From JACCZX01 sp963801035 (lineage in GTDB: Bacteria > Pseudomonadota > Gammaproteobacteria > Burkholderiales > Burkholderiaceae_F), in contig CAWDDF010000011.1 of assembly GCA_963801035.1 (NCBI GenBank), positions 57,846-121,845 on the forward strand: 64,000 bases of DNA, read 5' to 3'. This document shows, piece by piece, positions 56,296 to 64,000 of this stretch. A program made the translations under genes and the position numbers. The notes beneath the pieces were generated by a model. That model saw only the letters and a list, made by a program, of their open reading frames with translations, had not been told where the DNA came from and did no database searches. Numbering within the stretch: the stretch's first letter is position 1; the number at the start of each line of letters is the position of its first letter.

Positions 56296-56355
56296 CGGCT
56301 TGAATGCAAAAAGGCGTCTCAGCGGCGTCTTTATTGCGTGCTTGTATTAACGGCG

Positions 56356-57978
56356 ATGCGCGAGCATCGCAGGATGCTTGTCCGCATTGCGCCCCTCGTT
56401 GTCCAAAACGTCATCGTTGGGCTCGCGTTCGCACTGGCGGCAGACGTCGCCGCGGCCGGTTCCTGGATGGACGCGTTCAGCGAAATGGATCTGCATCGGC
56501 GCCTTTGGATGGCTGCCATTGGCGGATTCAGTCTTGCCGCCGCGTTTGCAATGCTCGCGTTCGAATTGCGGTCGCGCCGGATCTCGATCTCGCTGCGGCG
56601 CTTGACCGATCTTGCAGCCACGGTTGATGGGAGGTTGCCGGAAGAAACGCGCCGGCAGCGCATTGCGACCGAACTGACGCGCTTGTCCGACGAGATTTTG
56701 TATACGTCGCAGCGCATGGGACGCGAGAGGCGGGAGCTTGCGGGCAAAGCGGCAACATGGGAGGCAATCTTTGCCGCATCCCTCGAAGCCTCGATCGCAC
56801 TCGACAAGGCGGGTGTCATTACGCATGTGAATCCGGCGGCCGAGCGCCTGCTTCGCTTCACCGCCCAGGAAATCGTCGGCAAGCCTCTCGTCGACGTGAT
56901 GTTGCCGCCGACTCATCGCTCGCCCGATAACGCGAATTTCGCCAGTGATCTCGGGGGTGGGCGTGCTTCGGGCCGACGCCAGGAACTGGTCGCGCAGCGG
57001 CGCGATGGCCGTCAATTTCCGCTCGAAGTGTCGGTAGCCGAATTCAAGAACGGCACTGAAATTGCGTACATCGTCGGTGTGCGCGACATATCGGCGCATC
57101 GCCGGTTGCGCGCCGAGCTTGCGCGTGCGCGCGAGATTGCACCCGACGCTTCGGTGAAATCGGCGCCGCGCAGCGGCTACACGCTCGAGGAGATCTGCGG
57201 CGAGCCGATCCGGCGCCTGGCGGTGCGTGCGCAGCGCAAAGGCCTGCGCTTCCGGTACGAAGACATGGAGCTGCAAGGGTTGGCGCTGATCGGTAACGCG
57301 GCGCGACTGCGGCGCGTGCTTGCCAACCTGATCGACAGCTCGTTGCAGGTTTGCGAGTCGGGCGAGCTGATCGTTCACTTGACGCTGATCCCGCTCGAAA
57401 ATCAAGAGTTGCGACTTTCGGCGTCGGTCACCGCGACCGGGATGACTGACGAGCAGGCGGCGCTGATGGTGCAACCGTATGTGGTGCAGCCGTATGCCGG
57501 TACCGGTCTCAGCGGCGCCGTCACGGATCGACGCATTGAATTTTTCGGAGCGCGCGTAATGGTCTCCCGAGCCGCGGGCGGAGGTGTCACGTTCCAGTTC
57601 AACCAGCGTTTCGAAGCGGATCTGTCACGTTTGTCGATCGATCTGTCGTCGACGGCGCCTGCCAGCAAGCCACACGCGAGCGGCGGTGCGACGCGGCCGA
57701 AGGCGCCTTCGGTGTCGCAGCCGAACGACCAGGCAGACTTCAAGCGAGCGGCGGTGCGGTTGCGCAAGAACGCGGAGAGAATCAACCTTGGCGCGCTGTG
57801 GGCCGAAGCTCACCGGTTAACGGGTGCGTGGCAGCGTCACGCAGCAGCCGGTGACCTGAATGGCGACGCAGGACTGGTCAGCGCGCTTTCGCATGCTGCG
57901 CGTGGAGGCGACACGACAAGCGCCATCTTGCTGGCGCGCAAGCTGGCTGATGCACTCGAGCGCGTAGCTGCACATTAG
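56356..57978 (+). CDS. PAS sensor protein with degenerate kinase core and HPt-like C-terminus
   Basis: 540 residues from ATG 56356 (frame open from GTG 56338). Two N-terminal membrane helices (about residues 10-35 and 55-75), a HAMP-like linker, a PAS domain (AAFAASLEASIALDKAGVIT region, FTAQEIVGKPLVDVML), then a region like a HATPase N-box (NAARLRRVLANLIDSSLQV) without clear G1/G2 glycine loops. The C-terminus (residues 460-540) is helical with EAHRLTGAWQRH, like the AHxLKG phospho-His motif of HPt domains. Enzymatic kinase activity looks doubtful. Confidence 0.65.
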   Translation: MREHRRMLVRIAPLVVQNVIVGLAFALAADVAAAGSWMDAFSEMDLHRRLWMAAIGGFSLAAAFAMLAFELRSRRISISLRRLTDLAATVDGRLPEETRRQRIATELTRLSDEILYTSQRMGRERRELAGKAATWEAIFAASLEASIALDKAGVITHVNPAAERLLRFTAQEIVGKPLVDVMLPPTHRSPDNANFASDLGGGRASGRRQELVAQRRDGRQFPLEVSVAEFKNGTEIAYIVGVRDISAHRRLRAELARAREIAPDASVKSAPRSGYTLEEICGEPIRRLAVRAQRKGLRFRYEDMELQGLALIGNAARLRRVLANLIDSSLQVCESGELIVHLTLIPLENQELRLSASVTATGMTDEQAALMVQPYVVQPYAGTGLSGAVTDRRIEFFGARVMVSRAAGGGVTFQFNQRFEADLSRLSIDLSSTAPASKPHASGGATRPKAPSVSQPNDQADFKRAAVRLRKNAERINLGALWAEAHRLTGAWQRHAAAGDLNGDAGLVSALSHAARGGDTTSAILLARKLADALERVAAH

Positions 57979-58011
57979 GGCAGTGGATGCACCAAGCTAA
58001 CATCGCGCCCG

Positions 58012-58869
58012 ATGGAATTGCTAATAATCGTCAAGGCGGCGATCCTGGGAATCGTCGAAGGCTTGACGGAGTTCCTGCCGATCTCTTCGACTGGACATCT
58101 GATCGTCGCCAGCTCGCTGTTGAGCTTCACCGGCGAGAAAGTTTCGACGTTCGAAATCGCGATTCAAACCGGTGCGATGTTCGCAGTAATCTGGGAATAT
58201 CGAGCGAAGCTGTCAGCGACAGTTGTCGGCATCCTTCGCGAGCGGACAGCGCAGCGATTTGCGATCAATGTGGCGATTGCGTTTGCACCCGCCATGGTTT
58301 TCGGACTTGCGCTGGGCGGGCTGATCAAGGCGCAGCTTTTTCACCCGGTGCCCGTCGCGGTGGCGTTCGTGGTGGGTGGATTGATCATCCTGTGGGTCGA
58401 GCGGCGGCATCACCGCGCGTTCGGCGAGCGCGATCTGGAAGGTTCTCGCGTGTCGAGAGTCGAGTCGGTCGACGACATGTCGCCACTTGACGCGCTGAAA
58501 GTCGGGCTCGTGCAATGCGCTGCGCTAATCCCGGGCACCAGTCGCTCGGGCGCAACCATTATCGGCGGCATGCTGTTCGGACTGTCGCGCAAGGCGGCGA
58601 CCGAGTTCAGCTTCTATCTGGCGATCCCGACACTGATCGGCGCCGGTGTCTATTCGATGTGGAACCAGCGCGGCCTGTTCGTCGGCGCCGATATTCCGGT
58701 GTTTACGGTGGGTCTGATCTTCGCGTTCGTCTCCGCATTGATTTGCATTCGCTGGTTGATTCGTTATCTGACGACGCATGACTTCACGATCTTTGCCTGG
58801 TACCGAATAGCGTTCGGCGGCGTGATCTTGTTGACTTCGTATCTGGGTTGGGTCGACTGGGCCCGGTGA
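58012..58869 (+). CDS. uppP: Undecaprenyl-diphosphatase UppP (BacA)
   Basis: 285 residues, polytopic. Signature motifs of the family: EGLTEFLPISSTGHLIVASS near residue 17 and LIPGTSRSGATIIGGMLFGL near residue 178. Recycles the lipid carrier for cell-wall synthesis and confers bacitracin tolerance. Stop shares TGATG with the next gene. Confidence 0.95.
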   Translation: MELLIIVKAAILGIVEGLTEFLPISSTGHLIVASSLLSFTGEKVSTFEIAIQTGAMFAVIWEYRAKLSATVVGILRERTAQRFAINVAIAFAPAMVFGLALGGLIKAQLFHPVPVAVAFVVGGLIILWVERRHHRAFGERDLEGSRVSRVESVDDMSPLDALKVGLVQCAALIPGTSRSGATIIGGMLFGLSRKAATEFSFYLAIPTLIGAGVYSMWNQRGLFVGADIPVFTVGLIFAFVSALICIRWLIRYLTTHDFTIFAWYRIAFGGVILLTSYLGWVDWAR

Positions 58870-59570
58870 TGGACCAAGCCGACAAGTGGCGCCGAGTCGA
58901 TCTGACGCTCGCAATTAGCGCGGCTCTGATCGTTGCTTACGGCGTGCTGGTGCTCGACTGGTCGGTGTTTGTGGTGGTCGCGCTCTTCTGGTTTGAGAAT
59001 GTCGTGATCGGTGTCCTGAACGTTGCGAAGATGCTCGTAAGCGGCGCGCGCCTCGGCAGCTTCGGCCTGATAGCGGCGCTCGCGCTGGCAACCTTCTTTA
59101 CCGTGCACTACGGCATGTTCACTGTCGGCCACGGCGTGTTCGTCGCGTCGCTATTTGGCAAAGCGGAGCTTGGTGGCTCGCTGAACGGATTGTTTGCTCC
59201 GCTCGGCCGAATGCTGGGTTACCTGATGACCGATCGTGATGGCTGGTTTGCCGCAGCCGGTATCGCTGTGCTGCAGGCCGCTGCGTTTTTTCGCTGGTGG
59301 ACAGCGACGCGCGAACAGCCCGCTGCGCTGCCGGCATTGATGTTCGCGCCATATGGCCGCATCGTCATCCTGCACGTGACTGTCATCGCCGGCGGCTTGC
59401 TTGTGGGAATGTTGGGCCAGCCGGTGCTCGGAGCGCTGCTGTTGATCGTGCTAAAGCTGGTGTTCGATGTCGCTTCTGTCGGCAAGGCGAGCACTGGAAA
59501 GGGACGATCCCCGCAGCTGTCGGTCCCTCGTTTGATCATTTCCCGGGAAGACGATGCAACCCGCCCGTGA
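58869..59570 (+). CDS. DUF6498-containing membrane protein
   Basis: 233 residues, about six membrane helices. Family-like features are WFENVVIGVLNVAKMLVSGA and the TFFTVHYGMFTVGHGVFV segment with two His in a helix. Function unknown. Coupled to uppP upstream (TGATG) and overlaps the AAA ATPase gene downstream by 17 bases. Confidence 0.8.
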   Translation: MDQADKWRRVDLTLAISAALIVAYGVLVLDWSVFVVVALFWFENVVIGVLNVAKMLVSGARLGSFGLIAALALATFFTVHYGMFTVGHGVFVASLFGKAELGGSLNGLFAPLGRMLGYLMTDRDGWFAAAGIAVLQAAAFFRWWTATREQPAALPALMFAPYGRIVILHVTVIAGGLLVGMLGQPVLGALLLIVLKLVFDVASVGKASTGKGRSPQLSVPRLIISREDDATRP

Positions 59571-61080
59571 CGAAGTGCAGGAGCTGTGTGCATTGCTGCG
59601 CTCGCGCTTTCCAATCATCCTGATTGCGTCGCACGAAGAGCCGCGGATTCTCGAGCTGCTTGCGAAGGCGGCAAATCTCGAGAAACAGGTGCTGATGACC
59701 TGGAGCATCACGTGCGGCGTCCGCCGTCATGGGCGCGACGAAGCCATCTATCAAACGAACGATCTGCTCGACGTGCTGAAGCATATCGACAAGACCGCGC
59801 AAAACGGCATCTACGTACTGTGTGATGCGCATCCCGGGTTCAAGGACCCGATCTCGATGCGGCTGATCCGGGAGATCGCGCTGTCGCACTCCAAGTCAGC
59901 ACGCACGCTGGTCTTCATCAGCCCGCGCCTCGACGAACTGCCGTCCGAAGTACTTCGTCTGTCGGCCCATTTCCATCCGCAATTGCCGGATCGCGATGCG
60001 ATTCGCGTCATCGTCAACGACGAGGCGAAGCGCTACGAAAATCAAACCGGTGAGCGGCCGCGCGGAGACAAGCAGGCGTTAGAGATGCTGATCATGCATC
60101 TGCTCGGCATGGAACAGGATGACGTACGACGATTAGTGCGGCAGGCGCTGCGGGATGATGGCGCGATCAGCCAGGATGATCTGCGCCGCGTTCTCTCGAC
60201 CAAGTACGAAGCGCTCGGCGGCGCCGCGTCGCTGGCGTACGAAGAGAGCAAGGTCAAATTCAACGACGTCGGTGGACTGGCTCGGCTGAAGCACTGGATC
60301 TCGTTGCGCCGCAAGCCGTTCCTTGATCCAAGTGCTGCGAATGTCGATCGACCGAAGGGCATTGTGTTGCTCGGCGTGCAGGGCGGCGGAAAGAGTCTTG
60401 CGGCGCGCGCGGTGGCGGGCGAATGGGGCGTGCCGTTGATGCGGCTCGATTTCGGCGCGCTCTACAACAAGTATTACGGAGAGACCGAGCGCAATCTGCG
60501 CAATGCGTTTGCCGCCGCGGAAGCGATGTCACCTTGCGTGCTGTGGGTCGACGAGATCGAAAAGGGAATTTCGGTCGACAGCGGTGATGGGGATGGCGGC
60601 GTATCGCGCCGCGTGCTCGGAAGCCTGCTCACCTGGATGTCGGAGCGCACCGAGCCGGTGTTCATCGTTGCGACATCGAACGATATTTCGCAGCTACCTC
60701 CGGAGTTGATTCGCAAAGGACGTTTCGACGAAATTTTCTTTGTCGACTTTCCAAGCGACGAGGCGCGCATTCAGATTGCGACCATTCATCTGAAAAAGCG
60801 TGGATACGATCCGGCTCAGTTCGACGTTGCGGGTCTCGCCAGGCTGTCCGAGGGATATTCGGGCGCCGAAATCGAACAGGCGATCGTTTCGGCGTCCTTC
60901 GAAGCGCGCGCCCGTAACGAAGCATTGCGTCCTGCGGACATTCTCGCAGAGATGGAGCGTACGCGGCCGCTGTCAGTCGTGATGGCCGAGAAGATCGATG
61001 AGCTACGCGCGTGGGCCGCCGACCGCGCGGTCTTTGCCGACGACGACCTCAGCGTGTCACGTTCGGCGAGCGAAAACTAG
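59554..61080 (+). CDS. Ycf46-like AAA family ATPase
   Basis: 508 residues. The N-terminal 235 residues (FPIILIASHEEPRILELLAK) resemble the alpha/beta N-domain of Ycf46. The AAA module follows: Walker A VLLGVQGGGKSLAARAVAGE near residue 273, Walker B CVLWVDEIEKGI near residue 330, sensor VFIVATSNDISQLPPELIRK, arginine finger GRFDEIFFVDFP. The role of Ycf46 proteins is poorly known. ATG 59554 overlaps the DUF6498 gene; the 3' end overlaps convergent trmB by 24 bases. Confidence 0.9.
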   Translation: MQPARDEVQELCALLRSRFPIILIASHEEPRILELLAKAANLEKQVLMTWSITCGVRRHGRDEAIYQTNDLLDVLKHIDKTAQNGIYVLCDAHPGFKDPISMRLIREIALSHSKSARTLVFISPRLDELPSEVLRLSAHFHPQLPDRDAIRVIVNDEAKRYENQTGERPRGDKQALEMLIMHLLGMEQDDVRRLVRQALRDDGAISQDDLRRVLSTKYEALGGAASLAYEESKVKFNDVGGLARLKHWISLRRKPFLDPSAANVDRPKGIVLLGVQGGGKSLAARAVAGEWGVPLMRLDFGALYNKYYGETERNLRNAFAAAEAMSPCVLWVDEIEKGISVDSGDGDGGVSRRVLGSLLTWMSERTEPVFIVATSNDISQLPPELIRKGRFDEIFFVDFPSDEARIQIATIHLKKRGYDPAQFDVAGLARLSEGYSGAEIEQAIVSASFEARARNEALRPADILAEMERTRPLSVVMAEKIDELRAWAADRAVFADDDLSVSRSASEN

Positions 61081-61809
61081 GTCATAAGTTGGGTGACCCA
61101 GTCGCTCGCCGCGCGCGTGGAACTTGGTCACCGGGCGCGCACATAGCGGATTTTTCGGAGCCGGCGAGTACTCCCCGTGCAGGTTGAGCAACATGGGTTC
61201 TGCGTCAAATACTTGAAGTGCTTGCTGCGCGTAGTGTTCCCAGTCGGTGGCGAAATGCAAGTAGCCGTGCGGCTTCAGCCGGTCCGCGAGCGCTGATACA
61301 AACGGCGGCTGTAATAACCGTCGCTTGTGATGACGTTTCTTCGGCCACGGGTCCGGGAAGAAAATATGGATACCGGCCAGCGAACTCGGGGCAACCATGT
61401 CGCGCACGACCTCAACCGCGTCGTGATGCACGATGCGGACGTTGGTGAGCCCACGTTCGCCGATCCCTTTGAGTAACGCACCGACGCCAGCGGAAAAGAC
61501 TTCGACGCCGAGAAAGTTGATGTCTGGCCGCGCTTCGGCGATCGCCACGGTCGTCTCCCCCATGCCGCAGCCGATTTCGAGGATGGTGGGCGCGTCGCGG
61601 TCGAAGGTGCCGGCAAGATCGATTCGAGTGGCCGCATACGCAACGCCGAACGTCGGAAGAAGCTGATCGAGCGCCTGCTGCTGCGCTCGCGTGATGCGAC
61701 CACGCCGCAGCGTGAAGCTGCGAATGTGTGGATGTGCCTGATCGCTGCCGGGAGAGCGCTCGCAATCTTCCGGAGTAGTGCCGACGTTTGCCGGTCGCCG
61801 ACTGCTCAA
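61057..61809 (-). CDS. trmB: tRNA (guanine-N7-)-methyltransferase TrmB
   Basis: 250 residues. SAM-binding motif ILEIGCGMGETTVAIAEARP, acidic loop FLGVEVFSAGVGAL, and the catalytic and tRNA-binding IHIFFPDPWPKKRHHKRRLL. Methylates G46 of tRNAs. Overlaps the thiG stop by 4 bases, so it is the third gene of thiS-thiG-trmB. Confidence 0.95.
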   Translation of the reverse strand: MSSRRPANVGTTPEDCERSPGSDQAHPHIRSFTLRRGRITRAQQQALDQLLPTFGVAYAATRIDLAGTFDRDAPTILEIGCGMGETTVAIAEARPDINFLGVEVFSAGVGALLKGIGERGLTNVRIVHHDAVEVVRDMVAPSSLAGIHIFFPDPWPKKRHHKRRLLQPPFVSALADRLKPHGYLHFATDWEHYAQQALQVFDAEPMLLNLHGEYSPAPKNPLCARPVTKFHARGERLGHPTYDLVFARRT

Positions 61810-62603
61810 GCCGCTTTGCTCGGTGCGATCACGCCGCTGGTCGGTGAGCTCGGGGTCGCGCTGTAGAGTTTTTTTGGCATGCGGCCAGCGAGAAACGCTT
61901 CACGACCGGCTTCAACGGCTTTACGCATCGCGCTCGCCATCTTGACCGGGTGCTTTGCATGCGCTACCGCGGTGTTCATCAGTACTCCCGCGCAACCAAG
62001 CTCCATCGCAATCGCCGCATCACTGGCGGTGCCAACCCCCGCATCGACAATCACCGGCACCGTCGCCTTATCAAGAATCAGCTGAATGTTCCACGGATTC
62101 AGAATTCCCATGCCTGAACCAATCAGCGACGCCAGTGGCATCACCGCAACGCAACCAATCGACTGTAGTGTCTGCGCCTGGATTGGGTCATCGCTGCAAT
62201 AGACCATGACTTCAAAGCCTTCGCGCACAAGTTGCTCGGCGGCCTTGATCGTTTCGGGCATGTTTGGATACAGCGTGTGCGGATCGCCAAGAACTTCGAG
62301 CTTCGTCAGTGCGTGACCATCCAGCAGCTCACGCGCCAGTCGCAGCGTCCGCACCGCATCGTCGGCCGTATAGCAGCCGGCGCTGTTTGGCAACATCGTG
62401 TACTTCGACGGAGGCAAAACATCGAGCAGATTCGGCTCGCCGCGCGTTTGGCCGATATTCGTACGGCGGATAGCAACCGTGATGATCTGTGCGCCGCTCG
62501 CCTCGACCGCTAATTTGGTCTGATTAAGGTCTTTGTACTTGCCGGTGCCGAGCAGCAACCGCGAACTGAATCTGCGGGCGCCAATGATCAACTCATCGTT
62601 CAT
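61806..62603 (-). CDS. thiG: Thiazole synthase ThiG
   Basis: 265 residues, TIM-barrel enzyme that makes the thiazole phosphate of thiamine from DXP, dehydroglycine and ThiS thiocarboxylate. Schiff-base Lys in ALTKLEVLGDPHTLYPNM; phosphate loops MVYCSDDPIQAQTLQ, LIGSGMGILNP and VIVDAGVGTASDAAIAMELG. Starts directly at the thiS stop (one-base overlap). Confidence 0.95.
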   Translation of the reverse strand: MNDELIIGARRFSSRLLLGTGKYKDLNQTKLAVEASGAQIITVAIRRTNIGQTRGEPNLLDVLPPSKYTMLPNSAGCYTADDAVRTLRLARELLDGHALTKLEVLGDPHTLYPNMPETIKAAEQLVREGFEVMVYCSDDPIQAQTLQSIGCVAVMPLASLIGSGMGILNPWNIQLILDKATVPVIVDAGVGTASDAAIAMELGCAGVLMNTAVAHAKHPVKMASAMRKAVEAGREAFLAGRMPKKLYSATPSSPTSGVIAPSKAA

Positions 62604-62818
62604 TAGCCGCCTCCGACTGCGATCACGATCTCGAGTTGATCGCCGCTGTTGAGCTCGGTCGAACCGTGCCGGCTTTTTGGCACGATTTCCCCGTTACGCT
62701 CGACCGCAACGCGCTTGCCCGCGGTGTCGAGCTCAGCCAGCAACTGCGCGACGGTGGTTGCGTGCGGTACTTGCCGCATATGTCCATTTACTGCAATCGA
62801 GATAGGGGCCATGTTCAT
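62603..62818 (-). CDS. thiS: Sulfur carrier protein ThiS
   Basis: 71 residues from ATG 62818 (or 69 from ATG 62812, MAPISIAVNGHMRQ). Ubiquitin-like fold with VAVERNGEIVPKSRHGST, LNSGDQLEIVIAVGGG; the C-terminal Gly-Gly is adenylated and thiocarboxylated. The frame is open to 63079 across the tRNA gene, which is rejected. First of thiS-thiG-trmB; no TPP riboswitch precedes it. Confidence 0.93.
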   Translation of the reverse strand: MNMAPISIAVNGHMRQVPHATTVAQLLAELDTAGKRVAVERNGEIVPKSRHGSTELNSGDQLEIVIAVGGG

Positions 62819-62942
62819 CAGTTCAAAGCTTAATGAAAAACGTCGCGAGCAGCGCCGAGGTTGCGTCGAGGAGCGCAGGCGTATAGAGATTACGTTGAGC
62901 ACCGCAGACGCAAGATCGGGGCGCGAGCAGTTTGCATGAGAT

Positions 62943-63016
62943 TGGAGCGGGTGATGGGGATCGAACCCACGTCTTGAGCTTGGGAAGCTCAGGTCCTGCC
63001 ATTGAACGACACCCGC
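62943..63016 (-). tRNA. tRNA-Gly (anticodon CCC)
   Basis: Cloverleaf on the minus strand: acceptor GCGGGTG pairs with CACCCGC, D arm TCAATGGCAGGA, anticodon stem-loop TGAGC-TTCCCAA-GCTCA (anticodon CCC), T arm GTGGGTTCGATCCCCAT, discriminator T and an encoded CCA (62945-62943). Complete, 74 bases with CCA. A partial second copy lies 198 bases to the right. Confidence 0.93.
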
Positions 63017-63058
63017 ATCAAAATCGAAATTTACATCAGGGGTGATGGGGCTGTGAGC

Positions 63059-63155
63059 GGTTCGTCTAGCGCGAACCACTCATCCCGCAAGCAAGCGCGC
63101 GGGACCAACGTCGGCTCCGCCGACGATGTCCGGCGACATGCTCCCAGCATGTCGC
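63059..63155. repeat. Four consecutive hairpins between the two tRNA-Gly copies
   Basis: Perfect stems in order: GGTTCG/CGAACC (63059-63077), TCCCGC/GCGGGA (63083-63104), CGTCGGC/GCCGACG with loop TCC (63109-63125), GCGACATGCT/AGCATGTCGC with loop CCC (63133-63155). Four independent hairpins in under 100 bases of non-coding DNA are unlikely by chance. Function unknown. Confidence 0.65.
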
Positions 63156-63158
63156 TCG

Positions 63159-63214
63159 TCGAACCCACGTCTTGAGCTTGGGAAGCTCAGGTCCTGCCAT
63201 TGAACGACACCCGC
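63159..63214 (-). pseudogene. Truncated duplicate of tRNA-Gly(CCC)
   Basis: Bases 63159-63217 repeat 62961-63019 exactly (59 bases). The copy keeps the 5' acceptor strand, D arm, anticodon arm and part of the T arm but lacks the 3' end of the T arm and acceptor, so it cannot fold as tRNA. The upstream flank is also partly repeated (AATTTACATCAGGG follows both), showing that the duplication included the promoter side. Confidence 0.85.
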
Positions 63215-63403
63215 ATCGAAAATCAAGTCAGAACACGAATTTACATCAGGGTTAGCGCGGACGCAGGCCCTGTAAGCATCGGCGGATGGTGGCGACTAAG
63301 TTGCCGACTTCAAGCGCGATTGCCTGAAGTCCGGGACGGGAGGGTTGTTCGCCTAGGAGCGCAATCCGACCGGGAAAGCATCTTAACCACGTGGAGATGG
63401 GCA

Positions 63404-63712
63404 ATGAGAAAAGCATGGTTGGCAATTCCGGCAATGGCGTTGTGTATGGGCTTTGCGCCCGTCGCATCGGCCCAAGTAGGAGAGGAGATATTCAAGTTCG
63501 AAGATTTTTTCAAGATGGCCGACACCAATAAAGACGGCATGATGACCAAGCAGGAATTCATGAATGCCGCGGGCATGCGCTACGACGCAATGATGGCCAA
63601 GATGAAGAAAATGCCTGCCGATAAGGGCAAGATGATGATGAAGGGCGACATGATGACTAAAGAGGGCGCCAAGATGTTCATCGACGAGTGGAAGATTTAC
63701 AGCGGCTCCTAG
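63404..63712 (+). CDS. Secreted EF-hand, Met/Lys-rich small protein
   Basis: 102 residues from ATG 63404 (GGAG upstream). Signal peptide MRKAWLAIPAMALCMGFAPV, cleavage near ASAQ. A single EF-hand loop MADTNKDGMMTKQEFMNAAG near residue 40 has Ca ligands at D, N, D and E. The remainder is rich in Met and Lys (MMAKMKKMPADKGKMMMKGD). Similar small periplasmic EF-hand proteins occur in betaproteobacteria; the role is unknown. A strong terminator follows. Confidence 0.8.
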   Translation: MRKAWLAIPAMALCMGFAPVASAQVGEEIFKFEDFFKMADTNKDGMMTKQEFMNAAGMRYDAMMAKMKKMPADKGKMMMKGDMMTKEGAKMFIDEWKIYSGS

Positions 63713-63730
63713 TACCAAGCGCACTTAGGA

Positions 63731-63758
63731 AAGGTCCGCCGTTGCGGGCCTTTTTTTT
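63731..63758 (+). terminator. Intrinsic terminator after the EF-hand gene
   Basis: AAGGTCCGC and GCGGGCCTT pair over nine positions (one G-T) with loop CGTT, followed by a run of eight T. Ends 2 bases before the next gene's start codon. Confidence 0.88.
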
Positions 63759-63760
63759 GG

Positions 63761-64000
63761 GTGCATGCCACCACGCTGACGGTCGGTGAAGTCACACTGC
63801 GGCTGACACGTGTCGAATTTGCAATGCTGCGATTGCTGCTGGTTCGCTATGGGCACGCGGTAAGCCGCGAAACAACCGCAAAGTTCATCGGATCTACAGG
63901 CAACGGCGGCGGCGGACGAAGTATCGATGCGCTGGTGTCGCGGATCCGCTGTCGACTCAGAGCGGCCGGCATCGAGAACGTCCATATCGAGAGTCAGCGG
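63761..64000 (+). CDS. Winged-helix (OmpR-type) DNA-binding protein, partial
   Basis: 80 codons to the window edge, open throughout. GTG 63761 is the first start after the terminator. The sequence TLTVGEVTLRLTRVEFAMLR, LLLVRYGHAVSRETTAKFIG, and SIDALVSRIRCRLRAAGIEN, VHIESQR matches the Trans_reg_C winged helix including the recognition helix. No receiver domain precedes it in the window, so it may be a stand-alone winged-helix protein or the start may be misplaced. Confidence 0.65.
   Translation, partial: MHATTLTVGEVTLRLTRVEFAMLRLLLVRYGHAVSRETTAKFIGSTGNGGGGRSIDALVSRIRCRLRAAGIENVHIESQR

Noticed and set aside
56296..56340. Terminator after the MacB-type permease gene
   Set aside because: GGCGTC occurs as a direct repeat rather than an inverted one, so no hairpin forms.
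62603..63079. Longer thiS ORF of 158 residues
   Set aside because: The extension reads through the tRNA-Gly gene; ThiS proteins are about 65-70 residues.
1..64000. CRISPR array, rRNA operon, prophage or intact insertion sequence
   Set aside because: No regularly spaced repeats, rRNA sequence, phage structural genes or transposase were seen on either strand.

Overview
The window is chromosomal DNA of a high-GC Gram-negative bacterium, most likely a betaproteobacterium of the Burkholderiales type. The basis is gene content and order: a complete tol-pal operon, a paa cluster with a TetR regulator and a branched-chain-type ABC transporter attached, thiC behind a TPP riboswitch, and thiS-thiG-trmB. 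This is an inference from synteny and protein style; no rRNA gene is present to confirm it.

Layout. 1-2464 (minus): the start of a peptide ABC transporter operon (binding protein, then permease running off the left edge). 2581-7709: ybgC-tolQ-tolR-tolA-tolB-pal-cpoB, the cell-envelope Tol-Pal system. 7722-11624: a YeeE/YedE-type transporter, an unusual metallo-beta-lactamase-fold protein, an FAD monooxygenase and a DUF2783 protein. 11621-28934: phenylacetate catabolism (paaY, a TPR-AraC regulator, paaN, paaG, paaI, paaK, paaA, paaB, paaC, paaE, a PaaR-like TetR, a PaaJ-like thiolase), followed by a HAAT-family ABC transporter (binding protein, LivH, fused LivM-LivG, LivF). paaD is absent from its usual place. 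29036-31466: a DUF4124 protein and one long unknown gene.

31704-33593 is the most unusual segment. A LexA box, an attI-like site and four attC sites with imperfect-palindrome structure delimit four small gene cassettes, but no integron integrase is present. It looks like an integron remnant, or a cassette array that has lost its integrase. 33594-49531 is an accessory-type region of single genes (hybrid histidine kinase, receiver protein, lipoprotein hydrolase, DUF3574 protein, acyltransferase-like protein, orphan binding protein, winged-helix ATPase regulator, LysR regulator, tandem rhodanese, haloperoxidase-like lipoprotein), with short dispersed hairpin repeats between them.

49532-64000 returns to core functions: TPP riboswitch and thiC, a secreted cyclase-family protein, a MacA/MacB-type exporter, a degenerate sensor kinase, uppP, a DUF6498 protein, a Ycf46-like AAA ATPase, trmB, thiG, thiS, tRNA-Gly(CCC) with a truncated duplicate separated from it by four consecutive hairpins, an EF-hand protein, and the beginning of a winged-helix regulator.

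A general caution applies throughout. At least fourteen conserved genes are broken by single-base frameshifts, many in short homopolymers (SBP, pal, cpoB, yeeE, MBL, paaK, paaA, paaE twice, livF, two cassette genes, the hybrid kinase, the winged-helix ATPase, thiC). Essential or highly conserved genes are hit as often as accessory ones, so these are best read as sequencing or assembly indels rather than pseudogenes. Such genes are annotated as whole CDS spanning the break.
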